Positions 50,200 through 59,322 of a stretch of 64,000 nucleotides of DNA are shown piece after piece. Origin of the DNA: SCRA01 sp035533275 (GTDB taxonomy: Bacteria; Vulcanimicrobiota; Vulcanimicrobiia; Vulcanimicrobiales; SCRA01); assembly GCA_035533275.1 (NCBI GenBank), contig DATLUD010000039.1, positions 49,680 to 113,679 of the forward strand. Reading direction: 5' to 3'. Every line of letters begins with the position of its first letter. The stretch's first letter is position 1. Below the pieces are notes generated by a model, which saw nothing but the letters and a program-made list of their open reading frames with translations, was not told the DNA's origin and did not search any database. Made by a program: the position numbers and the translations under genes.

Positions 50200-50248
50200 C
50201 AGGCAACCTCCCGCCGGAGGAGTGCCACATCGGCCGGGAGGTTGCCTG
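50200..50248 (-). promoter_or_regulatory. 14-bp hairpin sequestering the otnC ribosome binding site
   Basis: On the otnC mRNA, CAGGCAACCTCCCG (50248-50235) pairs perfectly with CGGGAGGTTGCCTG (50213-50200) around a 21-nt loop. The Shine-Dalgarno GGGAGG is inside the second arm and is matched by CCTCCC in the first. The neighbouring genes diverge from here, so this cannot be a terminator for either. It is best read as a translational switch or a DNA operator. Confidence 0.75.
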
Positions 50249-50353
50249 GCGGATCCATAGGGACCGGGCCTCCCCAGGTCCAAGGGGCGACGCGAGCGGG
50301 AAGGAGCCCCCCGAAACCGCCCGAATCCTGGTCCGGTTTGAACGGAGGTGAAG

Positions 50354-51610
50354 GTGACTGATCGTCGTCGGGTCGTCGTGACAGGTCTAGGGGCCATGAC
50401 ACCGCTCGGCAATACGGCTCCGGAGTTCTGGCGTCGCCTGATTGCCGGTGAGTGCGGCATTGGGCCGATCACGCACTTCGATCCGGAGTACGTCAGCACC
50501 AAGATCGCCGGCGAGGTCAAGGGCTTCGACCCCGACGCCGTGATCGGCCGCCGCGATGCGCGCCGTCTCGACCGCTTCGCCCAGCTCGGGCTGGCGGCGG
50601 CCAAGGAGGCGGTGGCCGACAGCGGCTTCGAGGTCACCGACGAGAACCGCGACGACGTCGGCGTGATCATCGCCACAGGCATCGGCGGCATCCTGACGCT
50701 GGCCGAGTGGGGGACCCGCATCGGCGTCGAGGGGCCTCAGCTGGCCGGGCGTGTGACCCCGTTCTTCGTCCCCATGCTGATGGCCAACGCCGCCGCCGGC
50801 ACCGTCTCCATCGCGTTCGGCGCGCGCGGCCCGGCCATGTCGACGGCCAGCGCCTGCGCCAGCTCCAACAACGCGCTGGGCGAGGCCCTGCGCAAGATCC
50901 AGTACGGCGAGGCCGACGTGATGTTCGCGGGCGGAGCCGAGGCGACCATCACGCCGCTGTGCGTCGGCGGCTTCTGCTCGATGAAGGCGATGTCCACGCT
51001 CAACGACCAGCCGTTAAAGGCCAGCCGCCCCTTCGACCGCGACCGCGAGGGCTTCGTGCTCTCCGAGGGCGCGGCCGTGATGGTGCTCGAGGAGTTGGAG
51101 CATGCCAAGCGGCGCGGCGCTCGCATCTACGCTGAGCTGATCGGCTATGGCTGCTCGTCGGACGCGTTCAACATCGTCCAGCCCGAGCCGGAAGGCGCGG
51201 GCGTCAAGCTGGCTCTGCGCCGCACGTTCAAGGATGCCGGCATCACGCCGGCCGACGTGCAGTACGTCAACGCGCACGCCACCTCCACGCCGCAAGGCGA
51301 CCTGGCGGAGTCCAAGGCGATCCGCGAGGTCTGGGGGGAGTACGCCGACACGCTGGCGGTGAGCTCGACCAAGGGCGCGCACGGCCACGCGTTGGGAGCG
51401 GCCGGCGCCATCGAGGGCGTGGCCACGGTGATGGCGGCGTACACCGACATCGTGCCGCCGACGATCAACCTCGAGCATCCCGACCCGGAGTGCGATCTCG
51501 ACTACGTTCCCAACGTGGCGCGCAAGATGACGGTGCAGGTGGCGCTCTCGAACTCCTTCGGCTTCGGGGGCCACAACGCCGTCTTGGCGTTCCGCAAGTA
51601 CTCCGAGTAA
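50354..51610 (+). CDS. fabF: Beta-ketoacyl-ACP synthase II
   Basis: The 418-residue thiolase-fold enzyme has the active-site Cys in STASACASSNNALGEA. The two catalytic His are in YVNAHATSTPQGD and KGAHGHALGAAGAIEG, and the C-terminal segment is NSFGFGGHNAVLAF. It elongates acyl-ACP in fatty-acid synthesis. GTG 50354 has GGAGG 5 nt upstream; GTG 50348 is too close to it. acpP is not adjacent. rnc follows at 10 nt, in the familiar (acpP)-fabF-rnc-smc order. Confidence 0.95.
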   Translation: MTDRRRVVVTGLGAMTPLGNTAPEFWRRLIAGECGIGPITHFDPEYVSTKIAGEVKGFDPDAVIGRRDARRLDRFAQLGLAAAKEAVADSGFEVTDENRDDVGVIIATGIGGILTLAEWGTRIGVEGPQLAGRVTPFFVPMLMANAAAGTVSIAFGARGPAMSTASACASSNNALGEALRKIQYGEADVMFAGGAEATITPLCVGGFCSMKAMSTLNDQPLKASRPFDRDREGFVLSEGAAVMVLEELEHAKRRGARIYAELIGYGCSSDAFNIVQPEPEGAGVKLALRRTFKDAGITPADVQYVNAHATSTPQGDLAESKAIREVWGEYADTLAVSSTKGAHGHALGAAGAIEGVATVMAAYTDIVPPTINLEHPDPECDLDYVPNVARKMTVQVALSNSFGFGGHNAVLAFRKYSE

Positions 51611-51620
51611 GGGCACGAGG

Positions 51621-52343
51621 GTGGCTGGGGAGCGGTATCGCCGCCGCATCCGCGCGCTGATGCGCAGGCTGCGCCTCCCCGGCGAGGCTCAGCCGCTGGT
51701 GGAGCAAGCGTTCGTGCATAGCTCCGCCGTCCCCGACGGCGGCGCCCGCGCCTGCTCCAACGAGCGGCTCGAGTTCCTGGGCGACAGCGTGCTGGGGCTG
51801 GCGGCGGCGGACCATCTGGAGCGCTCGCTCCCGGACGCCGACGAGGGCGAGCTCTCGCGCCGCAAGGCGCGCCTGGTCTCCGGCGCGCTGCTGGCGGAGT
51901 CAGCGCGTCGCTTGGGTCTGGGCGACTTGCTGGTGCTGGCGCCCGGGGCCGCGGCGGCCGGCGCGGCCGACCGTCCTTCGCTGCTGGCCGATGCCTTCGA
52001 GGCGCTGATCGCCGCGATCTTCCGCGCGCAGGGTCTGGCGGCGGCGCAGGCTTTCGTCGAGCGAGAACATTTCGCTCACGTCGACGAGGGTCGGGTGAGC
52101 GGGAAAGACGCCAAGACCACGTTGCAGGAGTGGGCCGCGCAGCACGTCAAGTGCTTGCCGGTCTACGAGGACAGCGTCGCCGGTCTTCCGCACGAGCGCG
52201 CGTTCACGTCGCGCGTGAGCGTGGCCGGACGCGCGATGGGATCCGGCACGGGGCCGAGCAAGCGTTCGGCACAGCAGGCGGCGGCTGCTCAGGCTCTCGA
52301 TCTTCTGCAGCGGGAAGCTGCGCGCGAACAGGACGTACGGTAG
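51621..52343 (+). CDS. rnc: Ribonuclease III
   Basis: The 240-residue protein has the RNase III signature NERLEFLGDSVLGLAAAD with the catalytic acidic residues. A second acidic helix is LADAFEALIAAIFRAQG. The C-terminal dsRNA-binding domain runs from DAKTTLQEWAAQH to GPSKRSAQQAAAAQALDLL. It processes rRNA precursors and structured mRNAs. GTG start at 51621; smc starts on the very next base after its stop. Confidence 0.95.
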   Translation: MAGERYRRRIRALMRRLRLPGEAQPLVEQAFVHSSAVPDGGARACSNERLEFLGDSVLGLAAADHLERSLPDADEGELSRRKARLVSGALLAESARRLGLGDLLVLAPGAAAAGAADRPSLLADAFEALIAAIFRAQGLAAAQAFVEREHFAHVDEGRVSGKDAKTTLQEWAAQHVKCLPVYEDSVAGLPHERAFTSRVSVAGRAMGSGTGPSKRSAQQAAAAQALDLLQREAAREQDVR

Positions 52344-55300
52344 ATGCGGCTCAAGTCCGTCAAGCTCTTCGGGTTCAAGACCTTCGCCGAGAGCACCACG
52401 CTCGATTTCGAGCCGGGGATCACCGCGGTGGTGGGCCCCAACGGCTCGGGCAAGTCGAACTTCGTCGAGGCGATCCGCTGGGTGCTCGGCGAGACGTCGA
52501 GCCGCTCCCTGCGCGGCTCCAAGATGGAGGACGTCATCTTCGCCGGCAACGATCAGCGCAAGCCGCTGGGCCTGGCCGAGGTGGTGCTCACGTTCGACAA
52601 CGAGGACGGGCGGTTGCCGCTGGAGTTCCGCGAGGTCTCCGTCACGCGCCGCGCCTACCGCGCGGGCGAGAGCGAGTTCTACATCAACCGCAACCAGGTG
52701 CGCTTGCGCGACGTGCTCGACCTGCTGATGGGCACGGGCCTGGGCCCCGGCTCCTACGCGATCGTCTCGCAGGGGCAGATCGACGCGATCCTCTCCGCCA
52801 AGCCGCAAGACCGGCGCGAGCTCTTCGAGGAGACCTCGGGCGTCAGCCGCTTCCTCAACAAGAAGAAGGAGGCGATGCGGCGCCTCGACCAGACCGAGCA
52901 GAACGTCATCCGCGTGAGCGACCTGCTCAGCGAGCTGGAGAAGCAGGTGCCGGAGCTGGAGACGCAAGTGCGGCGCGCCAAGCGCTACCGCCGCGTCAGC
53001 GAGCGCCTGCGCGACATGGAGATCCTCTCGTATCTGCGCAGCTCCGCCTCGCGGCGCGAGGAGCGCGAGCGTCTGAAGGGTCTGCTCGACCAAGGCGAGG
53101 CCGAGCGCGGCGCCGCCGAGGCGCAGGCCGCGGCTCAGGGCGGCGAGCTCTCGACGGCGCGCTACCGCGCCTATCAGCAGGAGCTCCAGCTGGAGGAGCA
53201 GCGCTCCGCCGCCCAGCAGGCGCGCGCCGAGCAGGCGCGTCTGGAGGCCGAGCTCTCGGCGGCCAGCGGGCGTCTGGAGGCGCTGGAGGCGCAGTCGGCG
53301 CGGGCCATCGAAGGCGGCATGCGCGCCGAGGAGGAGCGCGCCGCGCTGCTGGAGCGCGTGCAGTCGCTGGACGGCGAGCACGGGCCGCTGACCGGCGACG
53401 TGGAGCGCGCGCGCCGCGACGAGGCGCAGGCGCAAGAGAGCGAGACCGCCGCGCGGCGCCGTTTGGAGGCGCTCTTCGGGGCGCTGCGCGACTTGGAGGC
53501 CAACGTGGCCGAGCAGGCCGCGCGCGAAGCGGAGCGCCGCGCGCAGGCGGAGTCGGCGCGCAAGGAGATGGAGCGCCTGCTGACCGAGTCGGCCGAGGCG
53601 CGCCGCGCCGCCGAGGCGCTGGAGTCGGACCTGGCGCGCAAGGAAGAGCACCTGCGCGCCGAGCGCGCGCGCATCGCCGAGCTGGAGGCGCGCGCGGAGC
53701 GCGCTCGCGTCAGCCAGCACCTCGCCGAGGAGCGCATCGTGCAGGCGCGAGAGCGCTACGCGCAGGTGCAGAGCACGCTCAAGGCGCTCGCCAGCGAGGA
53801 GGCCGCGGCCACGTCGCGCCTGCATACGATCGAGGAGCTGGAGGCGTCGTACGAAGGCCACGTGCCCGGCACGCGCGCCATCGTCCAAGCCGCGGAGCGC
53901 GGCGACGCCCCCGGTCTCATCGGCGTGGTCTCCAATGTGATCGAGGTGGACCAGCAGTACGCGCGCGCGCTGGACGTGGCCTTCGGCGCGCGCCTCTCGA
54001 ACATCGTGGCGCAGACCTCCGCCGACGCCGAGCACGCCGTGGCATGGCTCAAGCGCCACGAGGCGGGACGCGCCACGTTCCTGCCGCTGGAGCTCTTGGG
54101 CAAGCGCACGGGGCGCACGCTGCCGGAGCATCTGCGTGGGCGCAGCGGGGTGATCGCCTATGCCCACGAGCTGATCACGTGCGATCCCGCGTACGCGGGC
54201 ATCGTCGCCTTTCTGGTGGGCAGCGTGCTGGTGGTCGACGAGCTGCGCACCGGCATCGCCCTCGTGCGCAGCGGCGAGGTGCACGACTCCGTGGTCACGC
54301 TCGACGGCGATCAGATCATGGGCGGCGGCGCGATCACCGGCGGACGCTTCAAGCGCGAGCGCGCCATCCTGGAGCGCCGGGCGCAGGCGCATGCGCTGCG
54401 CACGCGGCTGCAAGCGCTGCGCGGCGAGCTGGAGAGCGCCGAGAACAGCGAGCGCGCGATCGCGCAAGAGGGGCAGGCCGCCGCCGAGGAGCTGGAGCGC
54501 GCCCGCCGCGCCCACAACGAGGAGGAAGTGGCCCTGGGTCAGGTGCGCACGGGCCTGACCGCGAGCGAGAGCGAGGTGGCGCGCGCCCGCCGCGAGATCG
54601 AGGTGCTGCTGGAGAAGGGCAACGCCCTGCTGACCGCGTCGAAGGACGCGGAGAGCCGCACCGCGGCGCTGGAGGCCGCGTTCTACGCCAGTGACGACAC
54701 CGACGTGGAGCGCGTTCGCCTGGAGCGCGAGCTGGAAGAGGCGCGCGCCGCCGTGAGCGAGGCGGAGCGGCTGCGCGGCGAGCGCGCGAGTGCCTCCGCC
54801 GCCCTGCGCGAGCGCCTGGCCGCGCTCTCCGCGGCTCGGGAGGCCGCCGCCACGCGCCTGGCGGGGCTGGACACCGACGCCGAGCGGGCGCGAGCGGCGC
54901 GCGAGACGGCCCAGGGGGAGCTGGAGGCGCTGCGCGAGCGGCGCGCGGCACTCGACCAGTCGGCGCGCGCGGCCCGCGAGCGCGCGGAGGCGCTGGAGCG
55001 CGAGACGGCGCAGGCGCGCGCCGAGCGCGAGCGGCTGGTCGCGCAGGTGGCCCAGCTGGAGACCGCGGTGCGCCAAGCCGAGCAGCGCGAGCGCGAGCTC
55101 GCGCAGTCGCTGGAGTCGGCGCGCATCCGCTTCGCCGAGGTGGAGGCGGAGCTCAACCTCTTGGCGCAGACCTTCGCCCAGCACCCCGCCACCGACGAGG
55201 AGCAGGCCGACGTCGCGGCGCGCTACGACGCGTACGCTGACGATCCCGCCGGCGAGGTGCCCAAGCTGCGCGAGGATCTGGCGCGTCTCTCCAACGTCAA

Positions 55301-55895
55301 CCTCAACGCCGACGCCGACCTGGAGGCCTTGGCCGAGCGCGAGCGCTTCCTCAAGGAGCAGATGGACGACCTCCACGCCGCACGCGAGAAGCTGTTGGCC
55401 GTGATCGAGGAGATCGAGTCCAGCGCTCAGGAGACGTTCAACAAGACCTTCGAGGCGGTGCAGAAGTCGTTCACCGAGACGTTCGCGCGCCTCTTCCCCG
55501 GCGGCGTCGCGCGCATGTGGCAGACGGACCCCGACCATATCTCGGAGACGGGCATCGAGATCGCCATCGCCCCGCCGGGCAAGAAGATGATGAGCCTGCA
55601 GGCGCTCTCGGGCGGCGAGCGCGCGATGGTCTCCGTTGCGCTGATCTTCGCGATCCTGAAGGTCAAGCCCAGCCCGTTCTACCTCTTCGACGAGATCGAC
55701 GCCGCGCTCGACGAGGCGAACATCGGCCGCTTCAGCGACTTGGTGCGCGAGTTCGCCAAGGAGTCGCAGCTGCTGCTCGTCACCCACAACAAGCGCACGA
55801 TGGAGCTGGCCGACCGCATCTACGGAGTCACGATGCGCGAGCCCGGCATCTCCACCATCGTGAGCGCCCGCCTGGAGACCGCCGACGTTGCCTAA
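52344..55895 (+). CDS. smc: Chromosome condensation protein SMC
   Basis: The 1,183-residue protein has the full SMC layout. The N-terminal ATPase half has Walker A VVGPNGSGKSNFVEA (about residues 29-43) and the QGQID Q-loop. Long Ala/Arg/Glu-rich coiled coils flank the hinge, near 500-660, which starts at YEGHVPGTRAIVQAAERGDA. The C-terminal half has the ABC signature LSGGERAM and Walker B FYLFDEIDAALDEAN. With ScpA and ScpB (not here) it compacts and aligns chromosome arms from ParB-parS. The high-GC coiled coil produces long spurious antisense frames. Confidence 0.97.
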   Translation: MRLKSVKLFGFKTFAESTTLDFEPGITAVVGPNGSGKSNFVEAIRWVLGETSSRSLRGSKMEDVIFAGNDQRKPLGLAEVVLTFDNEDGRLPLEFREVSVTRRAYRAGESEFYINRNQVRLRDVLDLLMGTGLGPGSYAIVSQGQIDAILSAKPQDRRELFEETSGVSRFLNKKKEAMRRLDQTEQNVIRVSDLLSELEKQVPELETQVRRAKRYRRVSERLRDMEILSYLRSSASRREERERLKGLLDQGEAERGAAEAQAAAQGGELSTARYRAYQQELQLEEQRSAAQQARAEQARLEAELSAASGRLEALEAQSARAIEGGMRAEEERAALLERVQSLDGEHGPLTGDVERARRDEAQAQESETAARRRLEALFGALRDLEANVAEQAAREAERRAQAESARKEMERLLTESAEARRAAEALESDLARKEEHLRAERARIAELEARAERARVSQHLAEERIVQARERYAQVQSTLKALASEEAAATSRLHTIEELEASYEGHVPGTRAIVQAAERGDAPGLIGVVSNVIEVDQQYARALDVAFGARLSNIVAQTSADAEHAVAWLKRHEAGRATFLPLELLGKRTGRTLPEHLRGRSGVIAYAHELITCDPAYAGIVAFLVGSVLVVDELRTGIALVRSGEVHDSVVTLDGDQIMGGGAITGGRFKRERAILERRAQAHALRTRLQALRGELESAENSERAIAQEGQAAAEELERARRAHNEEEVALGQVRTGLTASESEVARARREIEVLLEKGNALLTASKDAESRTAALEAAFYASDDTDVERVRLERELEEARAAVSEAERLRGERASASAALRERLAALSAAREAAATRLAGLDTDAERARAARETAQGELEALRERRAALDQSARAARERAEALERETAQARAERERLVAQVAQLETAVRQAEQRERELAQSLESARIRFAEVEAELNLLAQTFAQHPATDEEQADVAARYDAYADDPAGEVPKLREDLARLSNVNLNADADLEALAERERFLKEQMDDLHAAREKLLAVIEEIESSAQETFNKTFEAVQKSFTETFARLFPGGVARMWQTDPDHISETGIEIAIAPPGKKMMSLQALSGGERAMVSVALIFAILKVKPSPFYLFDEIDAALDEANIGRFSDLVREFAKESQLLLVTHNKRTMELADRIYGVTMREPGISTIVSARLETADVA

Positions 55896-57453
55896 CGCGT
55901 TACTCTCCGTCTCGGACCGCACGGGACTGCTCGACCTTGGGCGCGCGCTGCGGGCCGCCGGCTACACGCTCTACGCCACCGGCGGCACGCAGGCGTTCCT
56001 CGCGGAGCGGGGCATCGCCGCCATCGAGATCGGCGATCTCACGGGCTTTCCGCCGTTGGCCGACGGGCGCGTGAAGACGCTTCATCCCAAGGTCTTCGCG
56101 GGCATCCTGGCCGATCGCGAGAAGCCGCGCCACATGCGCGAGCTGGAGGAGCATCAGATCCCGCGCATCGACGTGGTGGCGTGCAACCTCTACCCGTTCG
56201 AGGAGACGGTGCGCAGGCCGGGCGTCACGATCGGCGACGCGGTCGAGCAGATCGACATCGGCGGCGTGAGCCTGTTGCGCGCGGCCGCGAAGAACTTCGC
56301 CGGCGGGCTGTGCGCGCTGGTGGAGCCCGCGCAGTATCCCGCCTTCATCGAGCTGCTCCAACGCGGCGAGTATCCCACGCTGGAGCAGCGCAAGGCGCTG
56401 GCGGTGCGCGCCTTCGAGCGCGTGGCCGAGTACGACGCGGCGATCGCGCGGTACATGGAGGCCGGGCAGAGCGGCGCGGCGCTGCCGGGCTCGCTGGCGC
56501 TGACGATGCCGCTGGAGTCGCCGCTGCGCTACGGCGAGAACCCGCAGGCGCGCGCGGCCTTCTACCTTCCGAACGGCCAGCCGTTCCCCGAGCAGCTGCA
56601 AGGCAAGGCGCTCTCCTACAACAACCTGCTCGATCTGGATGCCGCGCTGCGCCTGCTGGTGCGCCCAACCGTCCCCGCCGGCCATCCGGGCCTGGTGGAC
56701 GGCGGCGCCGCGGCGCGCGTGGCGATCGTGAAGCACACCGTGCCGTGCGGCGTGGCCGAGCGCGCGAGCGTGGGCGAGGCGGTGCGCGCCGCGCTCGACG
56801 CCGACCGCATCTCCGCCTTCGGCGGCATCGTGGCCTCCGACGCGCCGATCGACGGCGAGGCGGCGCGGGCGCTGGGCGAGTTCTTCCTGGAGATCGTGGC
56901 GGCGCCGGCGTACGCGCCCGACGCGCTGGCGGTCTTCGCCAAGAAGAAGAACCTGCGGGTGCTGCGCATCGAGCCCTCGCTGCCGCACCGCCTGATCGGC
57001 GAGCTGCGCGTGCGCAGCGCCCTGGGCGGCGTGCTCGCCGACGAGCCCGACCCCGGTTTCGCCCCCGAGGCCTGGGAGGTGGTCTCCCAGCGCGTTCCCG
57101 GTCCGCGGGAGTGGAGCGATCTGCTCTTCGCCTGGGGGATCGTGCGTTGGGTGAAATCCAACGGCGCGGTGATCGCCAAGGATGCGGTGAGCTGGGGCGT
57201 CTGCGGCGGCCAGACCAACCGCGTCTGGGCCGTGGCCATCGCCGGAGAGCGAGCCGGCGCGCACGCGCGCGGCTCCGTCTGCGCGACGGACGGCTTCTTC
57301 CCGTTCGCCGACGGCCTCGAGGCGGCCGCCGGCGCTGGCTGCACCGCGGTGGTGGCGCCGCGCGGCTCGATCCGCGACGCGGAGGTCATCGCCGCCGCCG
57401 ACCGCGCCGGCATTGCGCTCGTCTTCTCGACCCACAGGTACTTCTTGCATTGA
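55888..57453 (+). CDS. purH: Bifunctional AICAR formyltransferase / IMP cyclohydrolase
   Basis: The 521-residue protein has the cyclohydrolase domain (LLSVSDRTGLLDLGRAL, VKTLHPKVFAGILA, DVVACNLYPFEETV) and the transformylase domain (YGENPQARAAFY, SAFGGIVASD, WVKSNGAVIAKD, FFPFADGLEAAA), ending in THRYFLH. The normally invariant KHxNPCG motif reads KHTVPCG, keeping Lys-His but replacing Asn by Val. The start is TTG 55888, overlapping the smc stop by 8 nt, with GGAG about 10 nt upstream. It catalyses the last two steps of purine synthesis. Confidence 0.95.
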   Translation: MPNALLSVSDRTGLLDLGRALRAAGYTLYATGGTQAFLAERGIAAIEIGDLTGFPPLADGRVKTLHPKVFAGILADREKPRHMRELEEHQIPRIDVVACNLYPFEETVRRPGVTIGDAVEQIDIGGVSLLRAAAKNFAGGLCALVEPAQYPAFIELLQRGEYPTLEQRKALAVRAFERVAEYDAAIARYMEAGQSGAALPGSLALTMPLESPLRYGENPQARAAFYLPNGQPFPEQLQGKALSYNNLLDLDAALRLLVRPTVPAGHPGLVDGGAAARVAIVKHTVPCGVAERASVGEAVRAALDADRISAFGGIVASDAPIDGEAARALGEFFLEIVAAPAYAPDALAVFAKKKNLRVLRIEPSLPHRLIGELRVRSALGGVLADEPDPGFAPEAWEVVSQRVPGPREWSDLLFAWGIVRWVKSNGAVIAKDAVSWGVCGGQTNRVWAVAIAGERAGAHARGSVCATDGFFPFADGLEAAAGAGCTAVVAPRGSIRDAEVIAAADRAGIALVFSTHRYFLH

Positions 57454-57476
57454 GCAATCGCGTCTGGCGCGATTGC
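57454..57476 (+). other. Hairpin directly after purH
   Basis: GCAATCGCG, loop TCTGG, CGCGATTGC form a perfect 9-bp stem starting at the first base after the purH stop. There is no T-run, so termination is doubtful; 3' protection or attenuation is possible. The remaining spacer to 57538 shows no other structure I can name. Confidence 0.45.
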
Positions 57477-57538
57477 GCCCCCGGAGGGATTTCAAGAGAA
57501 CAGGGCTCCCGCGAGCGAAGTGTAACGGAGCGAGTGGG

Positions 57539-58489
57539 ATGAGCACGCTTCCGACCATCGACACCGCGCGCGCGGCGCGCGAGCGCATCGCGCCGTACGT
57601 CCGCCGCACGCCCACCTACGCGCACGAGGGCGTGGCCTACAAGCTCGAGCTGCTGCAGGTCACGGGCTCCTTCAAGGTGCGCGGCGCCTTCAACGCCGCG
57701 CTCCAGCTCGACCCGCTCACGCGCGCGCGCGGCGTGGTGGCGGTGAGCGGAGGCAACCACGGCCTGGCCGTGGCGCACGTGGGGCGCGTGCTGGGCATCC
57801 CCGCCACGGTGATCATGCCGGAGACCACGCCCGCGCGGACGGTGGAGCGCGCGCGCGCCGACGGCGCCGACGTGATCCTGGTGCCGACCATCGCGGAGGC
57901 CTTCGCTATGGCCGATGAGCGCCAGGCCGCGGGGCAGAGCACCATTCACCCGTACGACGACACGTTCGTGCTGGCCGGGCAGGGCACGATCGGCTTCGAG
58001 CTGCTCGAGGACGTGCCGGATCTCGCGACGCTGATCGTCTCGATCGGCGGGGGCGGGCTGATCTCGGGGATCGCGGCGGTGGTCAAGGAGCTGCGGCCGA
58101 GCGTGCGCATCTACGGCGTCGAGACGGAGGGCGCCGACGCCATGCGCCGCGCGCTCGACGCCGGCGCGCCCGTGACCATGCCGGCGATCACCTCGATCGC
58201 CAAGACGCTGGGGGCGCCCTACGTCGCGCAGACCACCTTCGCGGCGGCGCAGCGGCTCCTCGAGGACGTGGTGGTGGTGAGCGACGCGCGGGCGGTGGAG
58301 GCCATGGTCGCGATGCAGGACGCCTTGCACGTGCTCCCGGAGCCGGCGGCTTCGTGCTGCTACGCCGCGCTGAGCGCGGGCCTGATCCCGCTGGACCGGC
58401 CGGGCGACGGCACGACCGCGATCCTGGTGTGCGGCGGCAACGTGAGCCTGAGCGATCTGGCGGCTTGGCGCGTTGAGATGGCCGTATGA
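57539..58489 (+). CDS. Threonine/serine dehydratase, fold-type II PLP enzyme
   Basis: The 316-residue protein has the PLP lysine motif VTGSFKVRGAFNAA, SGGNHGLAVAHVG, and the PLP-phosphate loop SIGGGGLISG. It lacks a C-terminal ACT regulatory domain, so it resembles the short catabolic threonine dehydratase or serine dehydratase/racemase group; which substrate it uses cannot be read from sequence. ATG 57539 follows GGAG about 10 nt upstream. The next gene overlaps its stop by 4 nt. Confidence 0.85.
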   Translation: MSTLPTIDTARAARERIAPYVRRTPTYAHEGVAYKLELLQVTGSFKVRGAFNAALQLDPLTRARGVVAVSGGNHGLAVAHVGRVLGIPATVIMPETTPARTVERARADGADVILVPTIAEAFAMADERQAAGQSTIHPYDDTFVLAGQGTIGFELLEDVPDLATLIVSIGGGGLISGIAAVVKELRPSVRIYGVETEGADAMRRALDAGAPVTMPAITSIAKTLGAPYVAQTTFAAAQRLLEDVVVVSDARAVEAMVAMQDALHVLPEPAASCCYAALSAGLIPLDRPGDGTTAILVCGGNVSLSDLAAWRVEMAV

Positions 58490-58773
58490 TCGGCGCCTTC
58501 CTCCTCGCCCTGATCCTCTGCGCGCTGGTCTTCGGCGGTCTCCTCCACGTCGCGGAAGGCTGCCTGGCCAGGCTCGACGGCGAGGGCTTGGGGGCGCTCG
58601 ACGCCCTTTTGCGCGGCCTGGCGCTGGCGGCGACCGTGCTCGTGCCCTTGCTCTGGGTGCGCCCTTGGCTCCAGCGCCTGGCGGCCTTTTGCTTCGGCGC
58701 GGCGGCCGGAGCCCTGGCCACCGGACCGCTTTTTGCGGGACTTGCCGCCTCGGGGCGCATCCCTCACCTCTGA
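58486..58773 (+). CDS. Small hypothetical membrane protein
   Basis: The 95-residue product has three hydrophobic stretches (AFLLALILCALVFGGLL, LALAATVLVPLLWV, AAFCFGAAAGALATGPLFAG) and no recognised family. ATG 58486 overlaps the stop of the dehydratase gene (ATGA), which supports expression. Its function is unknown. Confidence 0.6.
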   Translation: MIGAFLLALILCALVFGGLLHVAEGCLARLDGEGLGALDALLRGLALAATVLVPLLWVRPWLQRLAAFCFGAAAGALATGPLFAGLAASGRIPHL

Positions 58774-58811
58774 TCCTGTGTTTTAGAGTATGGAATTCCC
58801 GGGCAAAATGC

Positions 58812-58840
58812 TTGCCAGCAGACTTGGTTTCTGCTACTTT
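58812..58840 (+). promoter_or_regulatory. Promoter of the zinc-ribbon gene
   Basis: TTGCCA (58812-58817), a 17-bp spacer and TACTTT (58835-58840) lie in a visibly less GC-rich stretch (58774-58944). Transcription would start near 58847, leaving a leader of about 98 nt before the ATG at 58945. Confidence 0.65.
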
Positions 58841-58944
58841 AGTCGGGAGTCTAAGGGTTTGAGTCTCTCGGTCTTGTGGTTGCGATCCTAGCTGACGTAG
58901 ACGAATCCCAAACTCATCACTACTCAGTTAAAGGACCAACCGTC

Positions 58945-59274
58945 ATGTACCAAGACGAGACTCTCAACTGCGTCGACTGCGCCAGACCGTTCACGTTCAG
59001 CGCCGGCGAGCAGGAATTCTTCGCCCAGAAGGGCTTCACCAATAAGCCGTCACGTTGCCCCGAATGCCGCAGCGCCCGCAAGGCGCAGCGCGGCAGCGGC
59101 GGGGGCGGCGGTGGCGGAAGCTACGGTGGTGGCGGCGGCGGTGGACGCTCGCAGCGCGAGATGTACACCGTGACCTGCAGCCGCTGTGGCAACGAGGCGC
59201 AAGTGCCGTTCCAGCCGCGCGGTGACCGTCCGGTCTACTGCCGCGACTGCTTCCAGCCCGCGTCGCGCTACTAA
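58945..59274 (+). CDS. Small double zinc-ribbon protein with glycine-rich linker
   Basis: The 109-residue protein has a first four-Cys zinc knuckle (Cys 9, 12, 38 and 41; CVDC...CPEC), a linker of mostly Gly with Ser and Tyr, and a second knuckle (CSRC...CRDC). The segment FTFSAGEQEFFAQKGF between the first pairs is typical of small zinc-ribbon proteins common in Chloroflexota- and Armatimonadota-like genomes. RNA or single-strand DNA binding is plausible but unproven. ATG 58945 has AAAGGA 9 nt upstream. It has its own promoter and terminator, so it is a monocistronic gene. Confidence 0.85.
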   Translation: MYQDETLNCVDCARPFTFSAGEQEFFAQKGFTNKPSRCPECRSARKAQRGSGGGGGGGSYGGGGGGGRSQREMYTVTCSRCGNEAQVPFQPRGDRPVYCRDCFQPASRY

Positions 59275-59322
59275 GAGCGAGCGACGCGGCGGCGCGCGAC
59301 TGCGCGCCGCATAGGGAACGAT

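Noticed and set aside
51900..55922. A 1,340-codon minus-strand open frame opposite rnc-smc
   Set aside because: It is the antisense of the SMC coiled coil; all SMC motifs are on the plus strand.
57454..57476. Rho-independent terminator after purH
   Set aside because: The stem is good but no T-run follows; it is recorded as a hairpin only.
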